Source: Nemertoderma westbladi
Lineage: Eukaryota > Xenacoelomorpha > Nemertodermatida > Nemertodermatidae
DNA length: 51,286 nucleotides
Direction of reading: 5' to 3'
Assembly: GCA_032718475.1 (NCBI GenBank)
Contig: JAUCBJ010007296.1
Location: 1 to 51,286, forward strand
Position numbers and translations under genes: made by a program
Shown: positions 21,412-32,600 of the stretch, in pieces
Layout: the number at the start of each line of letters is the position of its first letter
Position numbering within the stretch: the stretch's first letter is position 1
Notes under the pieces: generated by a model
Databases searched by the model: none
Seen by the model: only the letters and a program-made list of their open reading frames with translations
Told to the model about the DNA's origin: nothing

Positions 21412-23478
21412 ATGGAACAACACATGGAACAACTTTTAAGATGTTCCATGTGTTTAGGAATTCTATACAATCCTCGTCGTTTGAGCTGCCAACACTCATC
21501 CTGTTATAACTGCATCATTCGAAGTATAGCCGAGAGCGGAGGTGATTGCTATGTAAAATGTCCCAAGTGTAAACTGATGACAGTTGTAAATGATGTAGAA
21601 TCATTGGCAGTAGATGAATTTGCTTCTTCATTTGTAGAGAAATTAAGAGATACTAAAGTCTGCGACTATTGTTCGACAGAAATAGGTACTACCCCGTGCA
21701 CAAATTGTCGCAGAGAGAGCTGTAAATATTGCACAACTTCTCACAAATGCGATGTTATTGTAGAACATAAAGAATCTTTCGCTACAGGGACTAGTTCAAA
21801 GTTAAATGAACTTTCTTCATGTGGTGTTCATAAGAAGACTAAACGTTATTACTGTACGGATTGTAAGATCTCGATATGTCGACGGTGTCATTCTGATAAT
21901 AAAATATATAAAAATCACAATACACTACCTTTTGCCAATTTCGTTGAGAGTTTGAAGAACAAATTACTGGCAAGTCTTGGCATTGCTAATTCCCGCATAC
22001 GTGTTAGATTATATGATTTAGATGAAGCTTTAGAAGTCTTGGAGGAATCAAGTAATGTTTGCCTGAGCGACATTGAAGAATATATCGATAGAGTCATATT
22101 CATTTTAAACGAATCGATGATTCGTTTGAAACAAAAGGTGTTAGAATTGAAAGTTGAAACAAACAATAAACTAATGCAATCCCAGAAACATCTAAGAAAG
22201 ATCAACATAACAGAACAAGTTGAAAGTTATTTAAAACTCGATTATTTGGATATAGTAAATGATATGTCCAAAATAGATGAAATTATAAGTTTGGTTGATA
22301 AATGTGAAGAAATTTCTGATAATATCAACAGTAGTGATACTGTTATTGAAGTTCCCGAAATAAAGTTCATGAGATTATCTGAGGATAACTTGATCGCAAG
22401 AGCTTTGGATTGCAGTATTTTAGGAACAATAGTAACAAATAAAGATGTCATTGAAAAACCAAGCGAGGATTGTCAGTTAGTTGAACATCCAGATACTGCA
22501 ATAATTAACAAAAATACTAGAGATTATGGAACACAGACACATTTTGATGGTGTTAACATAAATATTTATCAGAAAGAACTAATTGCTGAAATTAATCTAA
22601 CTGAAACTTGTAAAATTGATTGCAATGAGTTTGCTATATCCAATGTTGGATCATTAGGTTCAGACTGGCACAAAAGACTAGCTATTACTGACACCGATAA
22701 TAAATCCATTAGGTTTTATCAATTATTAGAAGAAGGTAATTCATTGTACGCGGATAGAGATCCAGTTGATCTCAAACAAAGCACTACTACATGTCAGTTT
22801 CCAAAGAAACAAATTATATTCTTACAGGGTTGGAATGATTATTGGTTAGCCGCCACGAAATATTGTATCTTCGGAATAAACAGGAAGAATTATGACGTCA
22901 TTGTGAAACATTTATGTGTTTATAGAGAATTGTTTAACGACATTCCGGTAGGAAATGTAGTAGGTGTTGGAATTAGTCGAGGAATGACTAATGTTGGATG
23001 GGTTGCTACTACTAACAATAATGTTATAACTATCGATACAAATGACCTCAAAGTTATTGATATAAGTTGTTTTAAACATCCTGGAAGATTAATCGGTTGT
23101 TGTGGCGATTATTTCGGTTTTTATCAATCGATAACCGGTCTATTAACTGTCTACTGGTATAAGAATGGCCCAGGTTGTAGTTCCACCGAGCCGTGGGAAC
23201 TGGGCGTGGCTTACAGTCCTATGGATTGCGAAAGATCGTTTCCTATTGGTGGATTCATTGAACTGCCCGGCCATTGGTTGGTTCCTTTCATGGAAGATTC
23301 TCACCATTGCATTGCTATTTACCCAGACAGTGGTGATTCGAATGAAGTACAGAGACTTGGTACTACAGTAGTAGATGGTTTCGCTGGCTTGGTGGGGTTT
23401 GCTGGGAGCGAAAAGTCTCCAAAAGGTTTCTTTGTATCTCATGTTAATTCTAATAAGTTGGCTTTCATTCGATTTTGA
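21412..23478 (+). CDS. TRIM-family protein: RING, two B-boxes, coiled coil, propeller-like C-terminus
   Basis: This 688-residue protein is in one exon. The RING C3HC4 ligands are C11, C14, C26, H28, C31, C34, C50 and C53, which fits an E3 ubiquitin ligase. B-box 1 covers about 84-113 (C84, C87, C96, C99, C104, C107, H111, C113) and B-box 2 about 137-169 (C137, H140, C148, C151, C156, C159, H169). A helical, Leu/Ile/Lys-rich region (about 178-310) fits the coiled coil used for antiparallel dimers. The last 290 residues (about 400-688) have repeating hydrophobic strands such as RLAITDTDNKSIRFY and VGWVATTNNNVITIDT, as in NHL or WD-like propellers, but no clear SPRY. Intronless TRIM genes of this kind are common in expanded invertebrate families. 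The start is the first of two nearby ATGs. The target is unknown; innate immunity is a possibility only. Confidence 0.9.
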   Translation: MEQHMEQLLRCSMCLGILYNPRRLSCQHSSCYNCIIRSIAESGGDCYVKCPKCKLMTVVNDVESLAVDEFASSFVEKLRDTKVCDYCSTEIGTTPCTNCRRESCKYCTTSHKCDVIVEHKESFATGTSSKLNELSSCGVHKKTKRYYCTDCKISICRRCHSDNKIYKNHNTLPFANFVESLKNKLLASLGIANSRIRVRLYDLDEALEVLEESSNVCLSDIEEYIDRVIFILNESMIRLKQKVLELKVETNNKLMQSQKHLRKINITEQVESYLKLDYLDIVNDMSKIDEIISLVDKCEEISDNINSSDTVIEVPEIKFMRLSEDNLIARALDCSILGTIVTNKDVIEKPSEDCQLVEHPDTAIINKNTRDYGTQTHFDGVNINIYQKELIAEINLTETCKIDCNEFAISNVGSLGSDWHKRLAITDTDNKSIRFYQLLEEGNSLYADRDPVDLKQSTTTCQFPKKQIIFLQGWNDYWLAATKYCIFGINRKNYDVIVKHLCVYRELFNDIPVGNVVGVGISRGMTNVGWVATTNNNVITIDTNDLKVIDISCFKHPGRLIGCCGDYFGFYQSITGLLTVYWYKNGPGCSSTEPWELGVAYSPMDCERSFPIGGFIELPGHWLVPFMEDSHHCIAIYPDSGDSNEVQRLGTTVVDGFAGLVGFAGSEKSPKGFFVSHVNSNKLAFIRF

Positions 23479-24057
23479 TTTAAAAAGGATAACGCACAAT
23501 ATTGTATTTCAAGCGCTGCCCCCCCACCCCCCCCCCCCCCCCCCCTCTATACTACCTAGAGATACCAATACTACCTACAGCCACAACGCTCACTTTTTTA
23601 AAATGCCTCTAAATATGTAAAGAAAAAAATACCTATACATCTATACGCTAATTGGCCTGCACAAGTATTCACCATTTTGCGGAATATAGTGTCCTAATTC
23701 AGTCCACCCCCACCCCCCCCCCCCCTCAAAAAAAAAAATTTTTGTGCAAAACATTATGAAATTTGAGACAGATAGTTTTTGACCTCAAGACTTTAGTTAC
23801 AAGCCTTTAAAAAGTGTCTCAGTCGATTGTGACGGGAGTTGGTTGGCATGACTCCCGACTGGGTGTTATTCGGGTTAGTTACCTTGGCTATTAGGGTACG
23901 AGGCTTGGCGGCTTGGGTCTTTGAGGGTCAGTGTTACAAGATAAAGTTATTGAGTTCTTTGGTTTATTTAATCTGATATATAATATTAGGCACTGTCTGA
24001 CTGATTGTTATCACTAGACCGATAGCTTATCTATGTCTATACAAAACGTATTCCATC
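23479..24057. other. Downstream of TRIM: poly-C tracts
   Basis: The stretch contains C-runs of 19 (23527-23545) and 13 (23713-23725). No canonical AATAAA was seen close to the TRIM stop, so the 3' end of that transcript is not located. Confidence 0.5.
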
Positions 24058-24410
24058 CCTGCAAACAATTTAACGTTAATAATGCATTAATATACGTTAT
24101 TTTCTGACAATGCCAACGTTAATTATTAACGTAAAAAATACATATTAATAACGTTAGTTTGGCCGCCCTTTTAACGTTAAAAATTAACGCAAATTAACGT
24201 TAATTTTAAACGGTAGTGATTTGGATCGTCAAAATATATTGTATGTTTAACGTTAAAAAATGACATATTACTGACAATCAGTTTGGATCGTTGGAATATA
24301 TTGTATGTTTAACGTTAAAAAATGACATATTACTGACAATGATAAAAACAACTGTAATGATTAACGCTTAATTAATGTTAAAGTTAATTAACGTTAACAA
24401 ATAATGGCAT
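24058..24410. repeat. AACGTTAA-rich block with 62-bp duplication
   Basis: The palindromic octamer TTAACGTTAA and its partial forms recur many times. A unit holding TTTGGATCGT, then AATATATTGTATGTTTAACG and TTAAAAAATGACATATTACT, is duplicated head-to-tail at about 24221-24280 and 24283-24342. No coding potential. Confidence 0.75.
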
Positions 24411-26159
24411 ATTCCAGACAATTGCTATTATCTTATCTGGCTGACTATTGGTCTGGCTATGGCTATCAGTCTAAACTTACATCTTGACAGTCAGACCGGT
24501 AGACAGTGATAACTCGAAACAACCTAAGAAGGCATTCTCATATTAAACAGTTAGGGTAGGGTGGGTTGACCTCAGGTGACTAATGGAATTAATAACATCA
24601 GGTTAAATTCAAAGCTTTCTCCCATCAGGGCTTCTTCGGGTAATTAATAAAAATGCATACAAACAGATCTCGCCAATCAATTTTCAGATTTGAAATCCTC
24701 TATTTTATGTCTTTTGTGTTGCACTTAGGCTCTGTTTCCTTTGTAACACTTGGCCCTATACATATGTGTGACTTGTAGATACGGTCTTACCACCCCCCCC
24801 CCCCCCCCCCCCCCCCCCCACTATACTGACGAGGTATGTCCAACTAAGCACCCTTCTCCATCCCCATACATGACATCAAAAAAACTGTCTATTTACATTT
24901 TCAAATTAATTTTTTGATATATAATAACAATTTTCAGTTGACCATATGCAACAGTTTTGTGTATCACATTGGTATTTAACAGGAATAAAAACAATTAGCC
25001 CCACTTTTCAAGGCAAAGTTTCCCAGAAAGTTGAAACTTTGTCTTGTCACTCTACTATGAAAAGTTTATTTTTAGTGACATAATTTTTAAACTTGTTCTC
25101 ACCAGAAAACTTTCCACTTCGATCTGATATCTCTTGACGGACACCTCAATACCACCATTAAACGACTGTTACTTCCAATTTTCAAGAATATGGACATAAA
25201 GTACGAAAAAAATTTTATAAATTTCCCATACGTGACAAAAACAAATTTTTGCATTCCGGAACGTTTCTATCAATAATGGCTAAGAAATTTTTGGGGCACT
25301 TTCTGGTTTCATATGCAGAAATTATCGCTCTTTCTAACCATCAATATGGCAAATTCTCAAAGTTAATTTCAAAATTCAATAAATTTCAAAAATCACGTAC
25401 GGGACATTGGTCAATATGGTTGGCATTGACCCATGTGACAGTCATATGCTTTTGTGGAAATAAGAGTCTTCCCCGGGTAATAATATTATGTGAAAACAGA
25501 GTTCATTTAATGCGACGCCTTTCATGATTGCATGTCGCCTCATCATTTGTAATGGAAGCGCATAGCAGATTGGATCCGGTAACATCTATATTTCGATAGT
25601 TACACAGCTGTTTATTCTTCAATCTTCTAATGGTTTATTGAAGATGGAGTTACTTAGATTCCAGCGATAAAATCTGAATTTCGTTGGAGATTGGCTTAGA
25701 AAGGTGCATAATTTTCAACTTCGTGAGACTATTTTATTATACTTAATAAATTCACATAACAAAGGTGTTTTCATTTTCAACTGTGTAAATTGCCAACTTT
25801 ATTAAAACTATATGGTTGTTAAACGATGAGTTAAAAAAAATTAAGTATTTTGACACATAATACTAAAATGTTAGATTCTAGATTCGAAATCAGAATACAC
25901 AGCATCACAGACACCTAACTTATTGAACTTCACGAAATAAACAAACCAATCGAAACATCACAATTGAGCCTAGCACAGACACTAATGATAAGACCTAGAC
26001 ACAACTACTCTCAACTACATAAGTTAAGAAAATAAAATTGAAACGAATCTTTGAGGGAATAATAAAAAAAACAGGGAAAAAAAAAGGGCAAGATAATGTT
26101 ATCTAGTTGCACCAAGTTATTTATTATTTATAATACATGGAGGATCAGAAAATGTCTCC
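24411..26159. other. AT-rich DNA with a 27-C run
   Basis: An uninterrupted run of 27 C lies at 24793-24819. The open frame near 25249-25527 shows no recognisable domain. The region ends where the 18-bp satellite begins. Confidence 0.5.
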
Positions 26160-27751
26160 TGATCCACATTGTAACAGTGATCCATATTGTCTCAGTGATC
26201 CATATTGTCCCAGTGATCCATATTGTCTCAGTGATCCATATTGTAACAGTGTCCCTTATTGTCCCAGTGATCCATATTGTCCCAGTGATCCATATTGTCC
26301 CAGTGATCCACATTGTCCCAGTGATCCATATTGTCCCAGTGATCCATATTGTCTCAGTGATCCACATTGTCCCAGTGATCCCGTATGGTCCCAGTGATCC
26401 AATATTGTCCCAGTGATCCATATTGTCCCAGTGATCCTCATTGTCCCAGTGATCCATATTGTAACAGTGTCCCATATTGTCCCAGTGATTCATATTGTAA
26501 CAGTGTCCCTTATTGTCCCAGTGATCCATATTTTAATTGTGCCCCTTATTGTCCCAGTGATCCATATTATCCCAGTGATCCATATTGTCCCAGTGATCCT
26601 CATTGTCCCAGTGATCCATATTGTAACAGTGTCCCATATTGTCCCAGTGATAAATATTGTCCCAGTGATCCGCATTGTCCCAGTGATCCATATTGTCCCA
26701 GTGATCCTCATTGTCCAAGTGATCCATATTTTAACAGTGTCCCTTATTCTCCCAGTGATCCATATTGTAACAATGTCCCATATTGTCCCAGTGATCCATA
26801 TTGTAACAGTGTCCCATATTGTCCCAGTGATTCATATTGTAACAGTGTCCCTCCCTTATTGTCCCAGTGATCCATATTTTAACTGTGCCCCTTATTGTCC
26901 CAGTGATCCATATTATCCCAGTGATCCATATTGTCCCAGTGATCCTCATTGTCCCAGTGATCCATATTGTAACAGTGTCCCATATTGTCCCAGTGATCCA
27001 TATTGTCACAGTGATCCACATTGTCCCAGTGATCTATATTGTCCCAGTGATCCATATTGTCCCAGTGATCCATATTGTAACAGTGTCCCTTATTGTCCCA
27101 GTGATCCATATTGTAACAGTGCCCCTTATTGTCCCAGTGATCCATATTGTCCCAGTGATCCATATTGTCCCAGTGATCCTCATTGTCCCAGTGATCCATA
27201 TTGTAACAGTGTCCCATATTGTCCCAATGATCCATATTGTCCCAGTGATCCACATTGTCCCAGTGATCCATATTGTCCAATGTGATCCTCATTGTCCCAG
27301 TGATCCATATTGTAGCAATGTCCCATATTGTCCCAGTGATCCATATTGTCCCAGTGATCCACATTGTCCCAGTGATCCATATTGTCCCAGTGATCCTCAT
27401 TGTCCCAGTGATCCATATAGTAACAGTGTCCCTTATTGTCCCAGTGATCCATATTGTAACAATGTCCCATATTGTACCAGTGATCCATATTGTCCCAGTG
27501 ACCCATATTGTCCCAGTGATCCATATTGTCCCAGTGATCCATATTGTAACAGTGACCCATATTGTCCCAGTGATCCACATTGTCCCAGTGATCCATATTG
27601 TCCCAGTGAACCATATTGTCTCAGTGATCCATATTGTAACAGTGTCCCTTATTGTCCCAGTGATCCATATTGTCCCAGTGATCCATATTGTCCCAGTGAT
27701 CCTCATTGTCCCAGTGATCCATATTGTAACAGTGTCCCTTATTGTCCCAGT
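26160..27751. repeat. 18-bp satellite, left block
   Basis: Tandem units of TGATCCATATTGTCCCAG, with recurring variants (TGTAACAG, TGTCTCAG, CACATTG, CTCATTG for part of the unit). Because 18 is a multiple of three and the monomer has no stop in any frame, all six frames stay open for long stretches, giving PSDPYC, VIHIVP, ITGTIW, DHWDNM and GSLGQY hexapeptides. The block ends exactly at the left target duplication of a hAT-like insertion. Confidence 0.97.
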
Positions 27752-28097
27752 TAGGGATGTCCTGGAATTCCGTTCCAGCCGGAATTCCGGCGGTTTTTGC
27801 CCGATTCCGGTTCCGGCCGGAATTGCCGGAATGGGGTCAATTCCGGCCGGAATTTTACCGGAATTGCAAGGTTCATATCTAGTTTGATAGTTGCAATTAG
27901 TTTGTTAAATTATTAATCATTTGTATATTTTTTCAACATTATTATCAATTAGTTTAAGATACTTTTCAACACTTGTAAACAAGTATAGAAATAAAGTTTT
28001 CTTCGACCGTTAGAGCTCTAACATTTAAGGATGAAAGGCATAGATGCCCCCTGGTTAGCCCCTTTAAACCATTCGTGTCGAATCGAAAACTGCCTTG

Positions 28098-28170
28098 GCC
28101 CACATACAGGGATCGAACCCACGACCTCCAGATAGATTGGAAATCAATGCAACCACTACACCAAGGTGGA
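28098..28170 (-). mobile_element. tRNA-derived SINE copy, nested
   Basis: On the minus strand it has the A box TGGTGTAGTGGTTGCATTG and the B box GGGTTCGATCCC, and it is clearly related to the copy at 4771-4860. Its 3' continuation (GGCAGTTTTCGATTCG) also matches that copy. Confidence 0.6.
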
Positions 28171-28416
28171 ACCTAAATAACCTATGTAACGAGGGAAAAT
28201 TCACAGCCACCCTGTTTATTAAGTGAATGCAGTCTTGATGGGTATATGTAACACATTTACAAAAAAAATTCACCTGGTAATCAAACTAAAATGGTCCCAC
28301 CATATGTTACACCACCTACTCTAGTATTCATATACAATTCACAATAACCATCGTAATTTACATTAACTAATTAAACCCTTTGTCGTTCTGAAGATATTTT
28401 ATGAAATGCATCATTA

Positions 28417-28762
28417 GGCCCGTGCTCCACTGGTAAGTCGTTTTCAGATTTTGTCTTAGTCAGAATCTCAAAATGAATCCCTCCTTGCTCCATTGGTAAC
28501 ACAAGTCATAAGTCATTTGATAGAAAATATAAGATGCGTCTCACATTTACTGCATATTTATACCCAAAGTAACCAATCAGAGGCCTCTTGCCGGATAAAA
28601 CACATGAGTCATGTGTCAAAAGATGGAACATCGGACATAATCACTTTCGACCCATAGGTCGTAACTTACGATTTACCAGTGGAGACGCCCCCATTGAAAC
28701 CAATGTGTTCCATAATTTATTGTGACTAAGACTACATAAGACTTACCAGTGGAGCACGGGCC
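28417..28762. mobile_element. Harbinger-like MITE nested in the hAT-like element
   Basis: The perfect terminal inverted repeats start GGCCCGTGCTCCACTGGTAA and continue GTC. The 346-bp element is flanked by TTA on both sides (28414-28416 and 28763-28765). A TWA target duplication with GG..CC-type ends suggests PIF/Harbinger. No coding capacity. Confidence 0.78.
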
Positions 28763-29646
28763 TTAGCGGGTTGTTTTTCCAATTTAATTATTACAATTTT
28801 CTTATAAAATGGCGTTTTTTTAGATTGATTTTACATTATTTTACATTGAATTAATTATTAAATAATATGATAATTACAGGAGGCTAAATAAATTGCTAAC
28901 CTTGTAAAGTTAGCAATGAAAATCGATTAACGATTAACACAATTACAATTACTACTTTAACCTAAAACTAATATAAATATAAAACGTTATTACAATACGT
29001 ACAGGTCGTGCGAGTTGTCGTTAGTTCAGTTCTGCGTCGTAGGTGCTGCATAATATGGTAGTTTTGTTTCTATTTACAGCAAATCCATTTCTTACCATAA
29101 ATCTATTTATTCCCAGCAACAATTAAACTGTAACATGTACTAGTGGCCTCGTTTATTGTTTTGGTTCGAATAACATGTCTCTGTAACATGCTCCTTTCCC
29201 TTAAAGACACCAGGATATTGCACCAAAGGACCTAATGACGCGAAACCGTAGGTTTTTGTTTAACGTAGGTTCTTAGGTATGAGTCTAAATGCTAAAAAAC
29301 TAACTTTTGGCCAAGATTATCGATTTTAGAAAAAAAAATGATATTGAATAATGCCGAAGTACCATCCCGTCCCCATAATAGGCCGTAACGGCACAGGCCA
29401 TTCTCCACTCCACCCACCTTAATTCCCCCCAAGGTTCTGATTCATCTCATTATCAAACTTAGCTGTAGAAATTAAAAAATTCATCTGTTTCACAAAAAAT
29501 TATACTGTTTCATGGGTCATTTAGTGTATTTCACTAATTATAGAAAATTCCGGTTCCGGCCGGAATTCCGGCCGGAATATTCCGGCATGTTGAATTCCGG
29601 TTCCGGTTCCGGCCGGAATCAAAATATCGATTCCGGGACATCCCTA

Positions 29647-32600
29647 GTCCCAGTGATCCATATTGTAACAATGTCCCTTATTGTCCCAGTGATCCATATT
29701 GTCTCAGTGATCCATATTGTAACAGTGTCACATATTGTCCCAGTGATCCATATTGTAACAATGTCCCATATTGTCCTAGTGACACATATTGTCCCAGTGA
29801 TCCACATTGTCCCAGTGATCCATATAGTAACAATGTCCCTTATTGTCCCAGGGATCCATATTGTCCCAGTGATCCATATTGTCTCAGTGATCCACATTGT
29901 CCCAGTGATCCGTATGGTAACAGTGTCCCATATTGTCCCAGTGATCCACATTGTCCCAGTGATCCATATTGTAACAGTGTCCCTTATTGTCCCAGTGATC
30001 CATATTGTAACAATGTCCCTTATTGTCCCAGTGATCCATATTGTAACAGTGTCACATATTGTCCCAGTGATCCATATTGTAACAATGTCCCATATTGTCC
30101 TAGTGACCCATATTGTCTCAGTGATCCACATTGTCCCAGTGATCCGTATGGTAACAGTGTCCCATATTGTCCCAGTGATCCACATTGTCCCAGTGATCCA
30201 TATTGTAACAGTGTCCCTTATTGTCCCAGTGATCCATATTGTAACAATGTCCCTTATTGTCCCAGTGATCCATATTGTCTCAGTGATCCATATTGTAACA
30301 GTGTCACATATTGTCTCAGTGATCCATATTGTAACAATGTCCCATATTGTCCTAGTGACCCATATTGTCCCTTTGATCCACATTGTCCCAGTGATCCATA
30401 TAGTAACAATGTCCCTTATTGTCCCAGTGATCCATATTGTCCCAGTGATCCATATTGTCTCAGTGATCCACATTGTCCCAGTGATCCGTATGGTAACAAT
30501 GTCCAATATTGCCCCAGTGATCCACATTGTCCCAGTGATCCATATTGTAACAGTGTCCCTTATTGTCCCAGTGATCCATATTGTGACAATGTCCCATATT
30601 GTCCCAGTGATCCATATTGTCTCAGTGATCCACATTGTCCCAGTGATCCGTATTGTAACAGTATCCCATATTGTCCCAGCGATCCATATTGTCCCAGTGA
30701 TCCACATTGCCCCAGTGATCCATATTGTCCCAGTGATCCATATTGTAACAGTGTCCCATATTGTCCCAGTGAACCACATTGTCCCAGTGATCCATATAGT
30801 AACAATGTCCCTTATTGTCCCAGTGATCCATATTGTCCCAGTGATCCATATTGTCTCAGTGATCCACATTGTCCCAGTGATCCGTATTGTAATAGTGATC
30901 CACATTGTCCCAGCGATCCGTATTGTAACAGTGTCCCCCATTGTCCCAGTGATCCATATTGTCCCAGTGATCCACATTGTCCCAGTGATCCATATTGTCC
31001 CAGTGATCCATATTCTTCTCAGTGATCCACATTGTCCCAGTGATCCGTATTGTAACAGTGTCCCATATTGTCCCAGTGATCCATATTGTCTCAGTGATCC
31101 ACATTGTCCCAGTGATCCGTATTGTAACAGTATCCCATATTGTCCCAGTGATCCACATTGTCCCAGCGATCAATATTGTCCCAGTGATCCATATTGTCTC
31201 AGTGATCCACATTGTCGCAGTGATCCGTATTGTAACAGTGTCCCATATTGTCCCAGTGATCCATATTGTCTCAGTGATCCATATTGTCCCAGTGATCCGT
31301 ATTGTAACAGTATCCCATATTGTCCCAGTGATCCACATTGTCCCAGCGATCCATATTGTCCCAGTGATCCACATTGCCCCAGTGATCCATATTGTCCCAG
31401 TGATCCATATTGTAACAGTGTCCCATATTGTCCCAGTGTCCCCCATCGTCCTAGTGATCCATATTGTCCCAGTGATCCCCATTGTCCCAGTGATCCATAT
31501 TGTCCCAGTGATCCATATTGTCTCAGTGATCCACATTGTCCCAGTGATCCGTATTGTAACAGTGTCCCATATTTTCCCAGTGTCCCATATTGTCTCAGTG
31601 ATCCACATTGTCCCAGTGATCCATATTGTCTCAGTGATCCACATTGTCCCAATGATCCATATTGCCCCTGTGATCCATATTGTCTCAGTGATCCATATTG
31701 TAACAATGATCCATGTTGCCCCAGTGGTCCACTTTGTCCCAGTGATCCATATTGTAACAATGTCCCTTATTGTCCCAGTGATCCATATTGTATCAGTGAT
31801 CCACATTGTCCCAGTGATCCGTATTGTAACAGTGACCCACATTGTCCAAGTGATCCACATTGTCCCAGTCATCCACATTGTATCACTGATCCATATTGTC
31901 CCAGTGATTCATATTGTCCCAATGATCCATATTGCCCCAGTGATCCATATTGTCCCAGTGATCCATATTGTCTCAGTGATCCACATTGTTCCAGTGATCC
32001 GTATTGTAACAGTGTCACATATTGCCCCAGTGATTCATATTGTCCCAGTGATCCGTATTGTAACAGTGTCCCATATTGTCCAAGTGATCCACATTGTCCC
32101 AGTCATCCACATTGTAACACTGATCCATATTGCCCCAGTGATTTATCCCAGTGATCCATATTGTAACAGTGATCCATATTGTAACAATGTCCCATATTGT
32201 CCCAGTGATCCATATTGTCTCAGTGATCCATATTGTAACAGTGATCCATATTGTAACAATGTCCCATATTGTCCCAGTGATCCATATTGTCTCAGTGATC
32301 CATATTGTAACAGTGATCCATATTGTAACAATATCCCATATTCTCCAGTGATCCATATTGTCTCAGTAATCCATATTGCCCCAGAGATCCATATTGTCCC
32401 AGTGATCCATATTGTAACAATGTCCCATATTGTCTCAGTGATCCATATTGCCCCAGTGATCCATATTGTCCCAGTGATCCATATTGTAACAATGTCCCAT
32501 ATTGTCTCAGTGATCCATATTGTAACAATGTCCCATATTGTCCCAGTGATTCATATTGTCCCAGTGATCCGTATTGTAACAGTGTCCCACATTGTCCAAG

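Larger units (their letters stand above)
27752..29646. mobile_element. hAT-like non-autonomous element inserted in the satellite
   Basis: The termini read TAGGGATGTCCTGGAATTCC at the left and TAGGGATGTCCCGGAATCGA on the opposite strand at the right. An identical 8-bp flank GTCCCAGT lies at 27744-27751 and 29647-29654. Removing the element and one flank restores an uninterrupted satellite. An 8-bp duplication with TAGGG ends fits the hAT superfamily. Both ends carry clusters of TTCCGGCCGGAATTCCGG, a subterminal palindromic repeat. No transposase frame is visible in the 1895 bp. A SINE and a second MITE lie inside. Confidence 0.88.

Noticed and set aside
25249-25527. 92-codon plus-strand open frame
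   Set aside because: There is no recognisable family, no conserved motif and no supporting neighbour; it is consistent with chance in AT-rich DNA.
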